Position numbers and translations under genes: made by a program. Shown here in pieces: positions 18,759-30,099 of a DNA stretch of 64,000 nt. The notes beneath the pieces were generated by a model. That model did not search any database, was not told where the DNA came from, and saw only the letters and a program-made list of their open reading frames with translations. Numbering within the stretch: position 1 is the first letter of the stretch; the number at the start of each line of letters is the position of its first letter. The DNA comes from Isoetes taiwanensis (Eukaryota; Streptophyta; Lycopodiopsida; Isoetales; Isoetaceae): the NCBI GenBank assembly GCA_021234155.1, contig JAJEKV010000287.1, forward strand, positions 186,001-250,000, written 5' to 3'.

Positions 18759-18975
18759 AGAACTGTGTTGGAGACCCTTGCTGGCACGGATGGCATAGGG
18801 AAGTCTGCGGAGAAGGGGAAGTCTCCGGTAGTTGTGGTGGTGGACCCGGATGTACTTGGTGCTAGTGCTGATGTGGAGCAGTCACTGAAGATGTTGGCTC
18901 GTTAGCTTGGGGAAGAGGATGAGTCCTTTAAGATGAAAGAAATCCAAGAGAGAGAATGCCAATTTTACTATCTAA
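18759..18975 (+). pseudogene. short coding-like fragment downstream of Gypsy-1
   Basis: One frame reads TVLETLAGTDGIGKSAEKGK, then VVVVVDPDVLGASADVEQSL and, after a TAG, LGEEDESFKMKE. It looks like a broken protein-coding remnant interrupted by the retrotransposon, but I cannot match it to sequence before 8149. Confidence 0.3.
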
Positions 18976-19339
18976 ACCACGATTTCATTATTTGAAATTA
19001 TTCCATCATTTTGAAATTTACAAATAGTGACAACTCCAATTTTAACAATGTGGAATTGCATATAAATACTTTTTATTATCAGCCTTAATTCTAACAGGTC
19101 TCAAATTACAAGTTAACACTTATCACAAGCCAGTATTCCACATTCAAGTAGATGTAACTCAAGTAGATAATCACAAGCCAGTATTTCACATTCAAGTAGA
19201 GTAAGATACTCATATACTGAAAGTAAGATTACAATGAAAGCACGAAGACAATGAAAATGCACTGAAAGTAGGATTTATACAATGAAAGTAAGATTCACAT
19301 CATAAGATACTCATGAACTCTCGTACTTTATTTTGCTTG

Positions 19340-20067
19340 TTCGGCTATTTTCTCTAGTGACTTCAGAACTTTATCCTTCACAGAGATTGAAATCTTCATG
19401 CACCCCTTTCTCGGATCCACCTTGCCCTTTCTGGAGTTCCATGACATCAACACGGATTTTATTTCCACCCATTGGGCCGGATCACTTGCATCATACTTCA
19501 TTGCTTATTAAAACAATCTTTGTAGCGCTCTTTTTTAGTAATGACTCCTTTTCGACTTACTGGACGCCACCACTCCACACGCATCTTGTTTCTATTAGGA
19601 TTATTAGCTTCCCGACAAACACTCGAGATGGTATACCCTAACCAAATAGGATAAGTATCTTCATCTGATGGCCTGACGATCAAATATTGGCCATCCTTCA
19701 AATCCATCTTAGGATCATATGGAGCAAGTCCATAATACTTGGGACGCTCTTTTCTAGGTCCAACATAGTACTCTTCATCCTCTTCCACCTCCTCTTCAGA
19801 TTCCTCTGTCATCAAGTGGATCGGCTGCTGATCAGGTTGGAATTGACCATGGTCGAGCCTCCATCGACTTTGAGGTAGCCAACCCTCTCGAAGGACGCTA
19901 CTACTTGTGTCCAAACTCCCTAAAAGTATATGAACTTCATTCCAATAATTTACAAGTGCTTCATTGCACGCTCTTCTCTCTGGTGCTATGTGTTTATCTG
20001 CTAAGGATTTCTCCCAGTACTTTATATAATCTATTATCCCTTCCATAGTCCGTTCACAGTCCTTCAC
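19340..20067 (-). pseudogene. C-terminal fragment of a transposase family (same family as 24108-27093)
   Basis: Minus-strand ORF with GYTISSVCREANN, NKMRVEWWRPV and KERYKDCFNKQ. After a TGA and frame change it continues as DPAQWVEIKSVLMSWNSRKG and ends near 19340. The same order (GYTISDICKE, KVRVEWWCPV, KERYSDCW, DPDLWLDIETVLYSW) occurs at 24430-24108, so both are the C-terminal domain of one family. This copy is cut at about 20070 by the duplicated RT/RING segment. Confidence 0.7.
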
Positions 20068-20081
20068 TTCTCCCTTTTGGT

Positions 20082-20384
20082 GTGCCGATACTATTTGTTA
20101 AAAGAAGAAGGATGGACACACTTCGCATGTGCATTGATTACCGCCAGTTGAATAAGCATACTATTAAGAATCGATATGCGTACCGCGAGCCGATGATCTT
20201 ATGGATCAACTGCAAGGGGGCAAAATATTTCTCCAAGACCAATCTTCGATTCGGATATCATCAAATAAGAATCAAGGACGAGGATATCCATAAATCAGCT
20301 TTTCAGACTCACTATGGCCACTACGAATTCACTGTTGTGCCTTCAGCCTCACCAATGCACCGACCACGTTCTAGACATATATAA
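20082..20384 (+). pseudogene. Gypsy-3-type reverse transcriptase fragment (duplicate)
   Basis: Reads [18 protein letters not shown] and [20 protein letters not shown], then a one-base frame change, and stops being RT before the Y-x-DD motif. Frameshifts also occur near 20185. Confidence 0.85.
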
Positions 20385-20991
20385 TGCAGTCTTGCATTTT
20401 TCATTTTTGTTTTTGTTCCTGCTGAATTTTTCTGCACCGCAATCTATCTTCATATTTTGTTGCCACGTCCAATGGTGTAACCTGTCGCGACATCTTAATT
20501 AGACACGTAGCTTCAAGGATTCCTCCTCCGCCGCCTTTTTCAGGGCCTGCGGCACTGTTCTCACAATATAGCTATATGCTCTGTTTTTTAGGAATTCTTG
20601 GCGCGGTCTAGATCCTCGCTGTCCAATTGCAGAAAGCGTTTAAATGAAGGCAGATTCATGCTCTAAGTAGTTCGATTTGTGCAGAATCGATAAGTGTAGA
20701 GCAAAGCATGAAACAAAAGGGAAAGATATTTTGTGGGGATTATGCAACAAGTTGCACCACAAAGACTGTAGTAGAATGGCGCCTCCACTGGAACAAGAAT
20801 TTAAGATCAGGTAGTGTTTTCTCTATTTACTCATCATTTATTGCAGTGAATTCCCTGCTCCATGTTTTTAGCCTATACTCCCTTGAAATGTTTAAGTCTG
20901 GAAACATCTGGGATTTTTAGATGCACTGGATAAACATTTACTCAATTGCCTGCCAGTATTCACATATTATAAGGCAGATCTAGTTGTAGAG

Positions 20992-21100
20992 TGTGCAGTT
21001 TGTATTTCAGAATTTGAAGAGGGCCAAGCAGGGCGCTGATTGCCCGCTTGTGGCCATAGTTTCCACACAGGTTTCATTCGCATTCTACGTGCCCCTTCTG
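20992..21100 (+). pseudogene. RING-H2 (ATL-like) pseudogene fragment, copy A
   Basis: CAVCISEFEEGQAG, a TGA where the other copy has Arg, then LPACGHSFH, and in another frame CPFC. This is the C-x2-C, C-x-H-x2-H, C-x2-C spacing of plant ATL-type E3 ligases. The stop and frame change make it non-functional. Confidence 0.75.
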
Positions 21101-21281
21101 CAGTGCCGCAGAAACGCAATCTGTCCCAAATCAGAGCCTGGAACAAAATCCCCTGCCTCAAAATGCCAACGTCTTTGAGGTTGTGATAAGTATTGTGGAA
21201 TCGGGCTCTTCGTCTTTCGAATCAGGCAAGGCTGAACGGGAGGCCGAATCCCCATCTTCTTCTTCTTCTTTGGCTGCTTAG

Positions 21282-21530
21282 CTCGCGACTATCAATGATG
21301 GAGGACCGTCCTTTTTTTGGTTTCTGTTCAGACAGTTCTGTTGATTTTTGATTTCCTGGTAGCTACCTTGCTGCACGCCTTCTTATGAGAATACAGATTT
21401 AAGTTAATTGATGTGCAATCTCTTCAGTTGGCTTCAAATTCTATGCATATTGTGAATGTACATATTGTAATTTTTGATTGAGTCTTGCACAACATGAGTT
21501 TATGATATGATATGTTTTGCATAGATACTC
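21282..21530. other. no gene seen
   Basis: AT-rich spacer between the duplicated segment and the minisatellite. Confidence 0.4.
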
Positions 21531-21539
21531 AATGTACAG

Positions 21540-22180
21540 AATCAAAGGTTGAAGATGAATACTCAATGCACAGAATACTATGTATATAGATACTTTGTGT
21601 CCAAATACACAACGTATAAACACTCCATGCACAATCACAGAATGTATGAATACTCTTATGTATACTCTGTGTATAAATACCCTGTGTAGAAATACTCTGT
21701 GTATAAAAACCCTGTTATGACAGTATATGTGTAAATGATAGTAAATAAATACTCGACGTATAAATACTCTGTGCAAAATACTATACGTATAAATACTATG
21801 AGTACAAACACACAATCTGCAAATTACTATACGTTTGAATACTATCCTATCTGTATAAAATACTAAACGTATAAATATACGTTTGAATACTATACTATCT
21901 GTATAAAATACTAAACGTATAAATACCATGTGTAGAAAATACCCTAAGTATAAATACTCTGTGTATAAATACTCTGTGTATAAATACCCTGTGTAGAAAT
22001 ACTCTGTGTATAAATACCCTGTTATGACAGTATTTGTGTCAATGATAGTAAATGAATACTCGACGTATAAATAGTCTGTGCAAAATACTATACGTATAAA
22101 TACTATGAGTGCAAACACACAATCTGCAAAGGAGTATACGTTTGAATACTATCTGTATAAAATACTAAACGTATAAATAC
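21540..22180. repeat. minisatellite of TAAATACTCTGTGTA-type units with higher-order repeat
   Basis: Degenerate units of about 15 bp (TATAAATACTCTGTG and variants). A larger block starting TGTTATGACAGTAT occurs at about 21712 and again at about 22020, so there is a roughly 306-bp higher-order unit. The long minus-strand ORF here (Tyr-Leu-rich) is a product of the repeat and not a gene. Confidence 0.9.
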
Positions 22181-22464
22181 CTGCGTATGGAATCACAACC
22201 AGAAACATGGAAGCATGCATGCATTCCATGAGATGCTTTAATGCATGATACTGGAGGCACTAACACTTGCACATTGAACAGCCATAATCTCGATTCATAT
22301 TTATAAATAAGCGTCGCACAAAAAAAAAAACAGTAGTGTTTAACGGACAGGGTTTAAGAGCAGGGTTCAACCAAAAAAAGAAACACCAGGGTTTAACAGA
22401 CAGTGATTCTCAGACATGTATGGATGCTCAAAAGGAAACTGCCAAAAAAAAGACAGTGTCTGCT

Positions 22465-23043
22465 TCATTTGTTATCAGCAGCTAGCCAGTGGAGGTGTGG
22501 GAACGCTTCCTCTGGATCAAACATGCAATTAGTTACATCCAGCATAAAAGAAAAATCGTGAAGCAAGAGGCGCAGTTGGCTAACCTTGACGCTGGTCCAG
22601 TTAGTTCGACCGGTTGATGGGTCTTTGCAGCAGGCAACGGGAAACACGAAGTCGTCATCTTCTAGTTCATCGTACTCAAACGCGTTCTTGGAAGCCTTCG
22701 ATGGATCTGGACATCCGCATGCAGTAGGCTTACCAGTTGAATGAAGAAATGCAAACAAATTCTTGGCCCAATCACCGTCACATTCTTCGTGACCAGGAAT
22801 TCTGGAACCCCTAGATACTTTAACTCGAATTTTCGAGCCATTGGATTTCCTCAAAGGCACCCTCACGCAATCGCAGCCCTCTTGCCTCGGTATGGCGAGG
22901 GAAACCGGCGGCACCTTTTGCAGCGACCGACTTCGACGACGATCCTGCAGGCTCTCGAGCCTGCAGCTGTGGAAATTATCCAAGAAACGAAGGTCAATCA
23001 TGAGAAACCCGTCCTCTATAACAATTGGGGGGCAGTCTGCCAT
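22465..23043 (-). CDS. unknown 192-residue Cys-containing protein
   Basis: A complete ORF starting MADCPPIVIEDGFLMIDLRF. I do not recognise it. It has several Cys (CDCVRV, CDGDW, CGCPDP, CCKDP), a basic central part (KIRVKVSRGSRIPGHEE) and an acidic YDELEDDDF stretch, and ends AADNK. No signal peptide or membrane segment is apparent. Its upstream region (23044-23850) consists of tandem and palindromic repeats, so it may belong to a repeat-rich transposon and not to the host. Codon use looks coding, with no frame breaks. Function unknown. Confidence 0.5.
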   Translation of the reverse strand: MADCPPIVIEDGFLMIDLRFLDNFHSCRLESLQDRRRSRSLQKVPPVSLAIPRQEGCDCVRVPLRKSNGSKIRVKVSRGSRIPGHEECDGDWAKNLFAFLHSTGKPTACGCPDPSKASKNAFEYDELEDDDFVFPVACCKDPSTGRTNWTSVKVSQLRLLLHDFSFMLDVTNCMFDPEEAFPHLHWLAADNK

Positions 23044-23259
23044 TCCTAGAAGCCGGCAACTGATGTTAGAGCAGGCGAAGAGCAGACAAAAAAATTCCTT
23101 ACCGAACCACGGGAAAGAAGCAGAAATTCCTTACTGAACCACAGGAAACCACAGGAACTATCGCAAGGATATGGTGCCTAACAATCGGATCGAAGCGCCG
23201 GAGCTGGAGCTAAGCACCAAAACCAAAACATATGATTGAATTGAAAGCGCCAGAAGCTT

Positions 23260-23545
23260 GTCCGTCGGGGCTCTAAGAAATTCCGCCCGACGGAATCACC
23301 GACTAGGACTAAATTCGCTATCAGTCTAGGGGCCAACGTGGCACCCTGACATTCGTCGACGTCGCGTCACTTCAGTTTGACACGAATCCTTGCAGTGAAG
23401 GCCTGTCCGTCGGGGCTACGAAATTCCGCCCGACGGAATCACCGACCGAGCTGGACTAAATTCGCTGTCAGTGTAGGGGCCAACGTGGCACCCTGGCATT
23501 CGTCAACGTCGCGTCAGCTCAGTCTGGCACAAATCCTAGTAGTGA
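23260..23545. repeat. two tandem copies of a ~145-bp repeat
   Basis: GTCCGTCGGGGCT...AAATTCCGCCCGACGGAATC starts at 23260 and again at 23405, each followed by AGGGGCCAACGTGGCACCCT. CCGTCGGG and CCCGACGG inside each copy can pair. Confidence 0.85.
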
Positions 23546-23609
23546 GGGCAATAGATGGCGGCGGCTTGGCATTTATTACGTACGTCGCTCCACGTCACCG
23601 ACTCGCGCA

Positions 23610-23845
23610 ATGATGATTCGTCGGAATGGAACCACAGACTTGTGATTCCACGGAAAAGAATAACGGAAGTGTGATTCCACGGAATGGAATAACGTACGAG
23701 TGATTCCACGGAGTTGAATCACGAAAGTGTGATTCCACGGAATGGAATGACCATGGTGGTGTGATTCCACGGATTGGAATCACCGTGGTGTGATTCCACG
23801 TAATGGAATCAGCGTGGTGTGATTCCCCGGAGCGGAATCGAGCAT
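23610..23845. repeat. array of GTGATTCCACGG/GGAATCAC palindromes
   Basis: About eight copies of a roughly 27-bp unit in which GATTCCA and TGGAATC form an inverted repeat. A degenerate version occurs at 34965-35130. Confidence 0.85.
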
Positions 23846-24107
23846 GCAACCCAAAACCATCATTCAATTAAATTGGGATTATGTCTTAATTTTGGGATAA
23901 ATTTTATATTGCACTTTCTTAGTAACTTTGTTAAATTCACTTTTTTAGTAACTTTGTTGCCCTTAGACTAGAATAGACGTTAACATATAATCACACACGG
24001 GAATATAAACTCACACCTTAACTTCAAATTACAAAAGCATATATCATGGAACTCAAGTAGTACACAACTTTTATTAACTGTAAAAAAGATACATAGTAAC
24101 ATGTTTT

Positions 24108-27093
24108 TCATTTTTCCACTAGCATCCCCAAGGATATGAGAACCTTATTCCTTACATCCTGAGGTATTGTAACTCTCGCTGTTTTACTAGGAATAGTTTT
24201 TGGAGTCCACGAGTACAATACGGTTTCAATGTCTAGCCAAAGATCAGGATCACTTGGATTTCTCCTCCACCTCTTTGTCCAACAATCTGAATATCTTTCT
24301 TTATCGGTGACATTACTCAACTAATGTACTGGACACCACCATTCCACGCGCACCTTATTGAAGTTAACATCACCTTCTTCTTTGCAAATATCCGAGATAG
24401 TGTATCCCAACCACTTTGGATAGGTCTCTAGATCTCTTTGGTTTTACTACTACAAATTGGTGGCACTCCACGTCAATAGAAGGTTCATAACAATCCATGC
24501 CTAGATATTTTGGCCTATCCTTCTTAGGACCAACATAGTGTTTATCGATTGAGGAGGAGCATATGCCTTCACAATGCTACTAATGGTACCATCATCTTCA
24601 CAAGCACCAGCTAATGTTTTCCACTTACTTTTAGGGAACCACCCTTCTTTCAAAGCTCTTCCGAGGATGTGTCTACCTCATCCAACAAGTTGATCACCTT
24701 CTTCCAATAATCTATCAATGCACGATTAGTCTCATCTCGAATTAGTTTGCCAATGCTTGATGTAGTCATTGATGCCATCCTTAGTCAATCCTAATTGCTT
24801 GACTTCTTGAGTTGGTTTTAGAGCTTTTGGTTGACCGGGGAGGTATCATAGGCTTGCCATTTGCATCCCCTCGTGCAAATTTCTGCCCCACCTCTCCACT
24901 TCTCCTCCTCTGAAGGTCTCATTTTCCATTGCATGATTGGAATTCCTTCTCTCACCCAAAAAGTGAATTGAAGAGGTCTAGAATGACCTTCCATGTCGAG
25001 AGCATAACCATCCACAAAACTCTTCCAATCAGGCACTTCTTCTATGATAGATCCTATAGGAGATGGATTTGTACATCCATGAAATATTTCCAATAGCCTG
25101 GAAAGTTGGTAACTGTCTCATTGTCTCAATACATGACTATATTTTCCAAACAATGCATCCACATCCTCATGAGTATGTCAGGGCATTAGGAACCCCAAAT
25201 TGACTCTTTCAAAAATACCCACGGCTGTTAAGTAGCATAGGAAAGAAAACATCCACTGTTCTTATTTTGACCAAAGACAATTATCTAGTTGCAAGAGGAG
25301 CTTTTGGGCAGATCTCGAGGTTTAGCGAGATGTTGAAGCTCCAACATGTTCATTAGGTCCATTCCTCCTAAATCTTGCCTTGCTAAACTTTTCAATACTA
25401 TTAGGGGTTCCATCCAACAATGCACTATGTAGTGCCTGGCTAGCTGTAGGATCCTGTAGGTGACCATTGTAACCCTTCTCATAGTTTCTTAAACACCTCA
25501 TGATACTCCCAATGTGAAAATCTGGACCATCACTCCACAACTCTAAACTGAAATGGCCATAATAGGTCTGAGACTGCCCATGCAATATTGCCCCAGTCAT
25601 TGAAATCTGCAAAGGGTATGATCTTCCACATGACTTAGGAATGTACTTGAATTGTGGAAGACAAGTCTTCTGTTGGTCCATTTTATCATGTATAATACAT
25701 AGATAGTTATTAGGTTCCATTGCAGATAAGGTCCTCCACATCCAATAAGTTGATCTACATGATAGTTGATCTGTCATATGGTCCTTCATATGTTCCCTTA
25801 TCTTTGCCCTTAGACTTGGTTGCAGGTCTTATCTAGTGTCTCCTTCAACTTAGCACATAAATTGCACTTGGCAAAGTTGTTTGAAGTTGCTATGGTCACA
25901 TGCTTGAAATGCTTATTCCATAGCCTACTAAAACTGGGCTGGGATATAGAGGCCACTCCAAGTTCTCGAAGCAATGCATTTATTTCCTCTAATATGCTCT
26001 TCTGGGTACAATGGGATGGCAATCTCTTTTCAACAATAACTCTACCCTGTTCATCCTTCTTACTCTTATGTGGCATGTTTTCTGCATTGAAATCCACATA
26101 TCTTTCAAATATTTCCTTTTGACTATAGTTCTTGAGGTAGGCCTTACCGGGCCGGTGTTCCCATGCAATGCAATTTTACTACCATTTTCATGTCTCTTTT
26201 GCGGTTGTGCCAAGAAGAGGTTGGAATTCTATGTATAGCCATCCATGCTTTTGAACATATCCACTTTCCATTCAATGGGAATCTTTTCTTCTTTGATCTT
26301 TCATCACGAATTGCATAGCCAAATATGGTGTACATGAAATTCCTCCTCCCGCTATCACACTTATGTTCACGATATGTAGCTCTTGCTCCCACCAACTCCT
26401 CTATTGTGAACATTCTAGCACAAGAAGCCCAACAACATTCACCTCCTCTAACCTTCATCATAGCTTCAGGAGAACAATCATAATCGACTTGCATCTTTTG
26501 GTGGGATAATGTTTGAAAGTTGGAAGTGGCCTCTTGCTACATTTGTGTGAACATTATTGACAATGGTTCTACATCTATAGGAAGCGTGTAGTTCCCCTCC
26601 GGTTGAATCTTTGTCCCTAGGCCATGCAACAATAGTTGGAACCTCTAGTTGCTTCACACAAGCTAGGCATTCTTGTTTGCCACGAACCCTTTTCCTTCTA
26701 ATTGTCATATAATTTTTGAGATTGCCACACCTAACCTGTCCTCCCTAATCTTTCATCATTCCTTTGCATTGATAGGATCTGCTAGAACAATAATCCCTTC
26801 TCCCTCTTGCCTCTCTGTTGCATGCATGCGGGATCTTGACCTTTTGTTTTTCCAATCGACCCGAGTATAAAGTACAATTTCCTTTCCTTTGGCATCATCC
26901 TTTTCATTTGAGGTCTTTTCCTTTCCTTTACCATCATCTTTGTCATCTTCATCCTTTTCATTTCTGGTCTTTTCCTTTCTTTTCCCATCATCTTTGTCAT
27001 CTTCATTAGTTGGGGATTTTTCCTTGCCTTGATCACCATCATTGGGGGCCTTGGGGGATTTAGCATTTTGCATGCCATTGACCTAAAATGCAT
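24108..27093 (-). pseudogene. DUF7869-like transposase gene, broken
   Basis: Read on the minus strand: an N-terminal Lys/Asp/Glu repeat (KDDGKGKEK units, 27073-26870); a Cys block with ECLACVKQL and ECCWASCARMFTIEEL (26680-26390); SQPSFSRLWNKHFKHV and CNLCAKL (26000-25830); CIIHDKMDQQKT and GHFSLELW (25690-25540); FERVNLGFLMP then HTHEDVDALFGKYS (25220-25130); and a C-terminal DKERYSDCW domain ending VEK at 24108. The HDKMD and GHTHEDVD-type motifs are those I associate with plant DUF7869-type transposase proteins. Several stops and frame changes (for example a stop in place of Gly before HTHEDVD) show it is decayed, although some gaps may be introns. Confidence 0.7.
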
Positions 27094-27292
27094 AAAAACC
27101 TATAGTAAGTTAGCATATCCAAATAACATCTCCCTAACATGTTCTTAAATGAAAGTTAACCTTAATAATAACCTTAATAACCTATAATAACTTAATCTAT
27201 AATAATAATAATAATAATAATATATTAATCACGCCATTAAAGACCCTCAGGTCCAACTGGCGACAAAGTACATCGAGAGTTTTATTTATGAA

Positions 27293-28140
27293 CTATTTAA
27301 AGGCACCACTTGCCTCAAGGGTGCTCATGTTGTCATATAATTCCATAATTTCTGCTCTTTCTTTCCACACCATCTTGATGTATGAGCTGAGTTTATTGTA
27401 TGGGACATTCCAGAGATCTTTCAAGCTTGTGCAGTCTATATCAAAATTGGTTCTAATGCTCTCATATGCTGGGCATTCTAAGAAAGTGTGCGGTTCAGTT
27501 TCTATCTTAGGATCCAGGCAACTGGGACAGTACCTTTGATGTCGTGGTGTGCCATACCAACGACCCGTTTCCACATGCAAATGATGAGAAGAAGTGCGTA
27601 GCTGAGAGATCATAACTCGACTGCGTCTACTAATGTTAGATGTCAAATATGGCTGCTCCACATAAGTAGGCAGGTCACATATTTCAGCCCTATAAAATTG
27701 TTGTTTCACACTAGTATCCGCCCACAGCAAGTTCAATACACCCCCTGTGACTTTTTCCCTTACCTCTTTCAATTTTCTTGAAGAAGGCCATGACGGGCCG
27801 CTAAGATGCCAACTTTCAGCCCACTTGCATACTTGGTAGTACCACCCTTTGCTCTCGAGAGCATAAGATAGCTTACCTGAGGGGAGGCGGTCTTTTTGAG
27901 AAGCTTTTCACCACGATTGATATATGTGATTGTACAACAAAGGACTTCAATCTCTAAAGGAAGCAATCCCGCTTACGCTAGCATAATCTGAGAAGGCGTT
28001 TGAGACTTTACTCCAAGTTCTTCCATCAAATATCTCTTACGCACTTTTTCAATGGATGCCCTTGACTTTGCTTGGATAGCCAGTCCCCATCTTGGGCACC
28101 CAGTATAGGACTACGGGTTTCACCATTACAGCATAAAGAA
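27293..28140 (-). pseudogene. LINE (non-LTR retrotransposon) 3' ORF fragment
   Basis: The 159-residue stretch has the zinc-binding C-terminal pattern of plant LINE reverse transcriptases: RRSRVMISQLRTSSHHLHVE, YCPSCLDPKIETEPHTFLEC (C-x2-C...H-x4-C). Upstream (28140-27780) there are broken pieces of the preceding RT-linker region (LLPLEIEVLCCTI, LKVGILAARHGLL). No RT catalytic core is in the window. Downstream is AT-rich, with TAATAATAAT repeats near 27200 that could be its tail. Confidence 0.75.
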
Positions 28141-28159
28141 GTCTCCTAGTTTCCCAATG

Positions 28160-28740
28160 CCACAAATTATTAGTACGACATGAATGAATAATAATAATAA
28201 GTTAACCTATAATATATTAACTTATAATAACCTTAAATGTTGTAACCTTAGAAACAACTTTAAAGCTTATTATAGGTTAGCACTTTTAAGGTTAGAAGTT
28301 TTAAGGTTAAAACTTCTAACCTTGAGGGGGGGGAGGGAGGCATATAAGGGGCAAGAAAAGAAAAACCTATGCTATATTTAATTAAGGATTCTACTTGTTT
28401 CAATGTTGTAATGCCTTTGATAATAAATTGCCAATTGATTTTCGTGGACGTTAAGAACCCTATCTATCTATCTCATGCTAGCTCTACAAGACTAACGTCC
28501 AAGACCCCCCCTCCCCCGAGGTTTCATAATAATATCAAGGTCTCCACATAAATACTAAAACAATAAATATAACCTTAAAACTTCTAAAACTTAAAACTTC
28601 TAAATTCAAATTCATAAACTTTTAAACTTATAACCTTATTTATGAACTTAAAAATATTAACCTTAACTAATAACCTTAACTTATAGACCTTAAAACTATT
28701 AACCTTAAATCTTATAACTTATAACCCTTGTAATAAATTT
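28160..28740. repeat. AT-rich AACCTTAA-type low-complexity DNA
   Basis: Repeated ACCTTAA, AACTTCTAA and CTTATAACC strings, plus a G-rich run near 28326 and a C-rich run near 28505. No gene is seen. Confidence 0.6.
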
Positions 28741-28789
28741 TCGCGGCAGTTATTATGGCGCGGTACGAATTTTTTAAAGCAGTTATTAT

Positions 28790-29560
28790 TTCCAGTTTAC
28801 AATCCCTTTCCAACTTTTCCAGCTTTTCTGTCTCTCTTTCGATCTTCTCTTCTGGTGCTTTTCGAACTGCGCTTTCGACCTATCTGCTCTTCTGGTGCTT
28901 TTCTGGCGCTTTCGAGCTTTTCGGCTCCACAATTTCTGGCGCTTCAATCTCTGCATGCAATCTAGGCGCTTCAATCTGCTTCAATCTGCTTCAATCTTCT
29001 GGTGCGCTTTCGATCTTCTCTTTCGATCTTCTCTTCTGCTGCGCTTTCGATCTGGTGCTTTTCGAACTGCGCTTTCGACCTATCTGCTTTCGAGCTTTTC
29101 GGCTATCTGCTTTCGAGCTTTTCGGGCTATCTATCTGCTTCAATCTGGCTATCTAGGCACTTCAATCTGCTTCAATTTGCTTCAATCCCGAATTCTATCT
29201 GCTTCTCGGCTTCTATCTGCATCAATCTCGACTTTTCGGCTTCTATCTACTTTAAACTCGGCTTCTATATGCTTTAAACTCGGCTTTTCGAGCTTTTCGG
29301 CTTCTACAATCATCTGCTTTAGGGTTTTCGGCTCAAAGGTGTTTTCGGCTCAAAGGTTTGTAGGCTCTATACAATGTCTCTGGCTTTTTTGGCTTTTCGG
29401 CTCTCTACAATCTCTCTGACTTTGAATAACTTTGGTTTTTTGTGTTAAAGCTTCTTCTCATTGCTATTGCTTTTTCTCCAAATTAGCTGCTATTGCTTTT
29501 TCTCGGCTTCTTAAGGCTTCTCGAATCAAATCAACTTTGGTTTTCGATCTTTTGGTTTCG
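28790..29560. repeat. degenerate TTTCGAGCTTTTCGGC / TTCAATCTGC repeat tract
   Basis: Pyrimidine-rich strand with many copies of CTTTCGAGCTTTTCGG, TCTGCTTCAATCTGCTTC and TTCGGCTTCTATCTG. ORFs on + here are repeat artefacts. Confidence 0.8.
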
Positions 29561-29689
29561 GCTCGAAGGCAAAGGCTTAATTCTCGGGTTAGTATTTCCT
29601 GTTATTTACATAAAGTAGTTATTTTACATAAAGCATGTTATTTACTTTTACATGCATCAGTCCTAAACTGCCCTACCACCTTCATATAT

Positions 29690-30020
29690 AGATCCTGCTC
29701 TATGATCTTGTTCTGTGATCTTGCCTATATGATCTGCTCTTATTCTATTTCACTAGCTCTTCCTCTATCTGTTCTAATTAATGATCTAAAATAATGAAGT
29801 AAATAATGATCTATGATCTATCTGCTCTATGATCTTGCTCTATGATCTATGATCTATGATCTATGATCTATCTGCTCTATGATCTATCTGCTCTATGATC
29901 TATGATCTATCTGCTCTATGATCTATGCTTATATGATTTTGTTGTATCTGCTCTTATTCTATTTCACTAGCTCTTCCTCTATCTGCTCTTATTCTATTTC
30001 ACTAGCTCTTAAATAATGAA
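29690..30020. repeat. (CTATGAT)n / TATCTGCTC simple repeat
   Basis: Tandem TCTATGATCTATGATC and TATCTGCTCTATGATC units with a duplicated CTATTTCACTAGCTCTT segment. Confidence 0.85.
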
Positions 30021-30099
30021 CTAAAACAATGAACTAAATATTGAACTAAAATAATGTATTCTGCATTATGCATTCTGTTAGAATAATATGTTAGAATGG

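Larger units (their letters stand above)
20071..21281 (+). repeat. segmental duplicate A of the RT-RING pseudogene unit
   Basis: Matches 60009-61205 almost base for base with scattered differences. Starts inside an RT coding motif (TCCCTTTTGGTG) and ends in the TCTTCTTCTTCTTTGGCTGC stretch. The other copy is contiguous with the rest of Gypsy-3, so this one is the derived copy. Confidence 0.85.

Noticed and set aside
21441-22118. 225-codon minus ORF rich in Tyr and Leu
   Set aside because: It is a translation of the minisatellite units.
28755-29419. Overlapping + ORFs rich in Phe, Ser and Leu
   Set aside because: They arise from the TTTCGAGCTTTTCGGC repeat tract, and all + frames are open for long distances.
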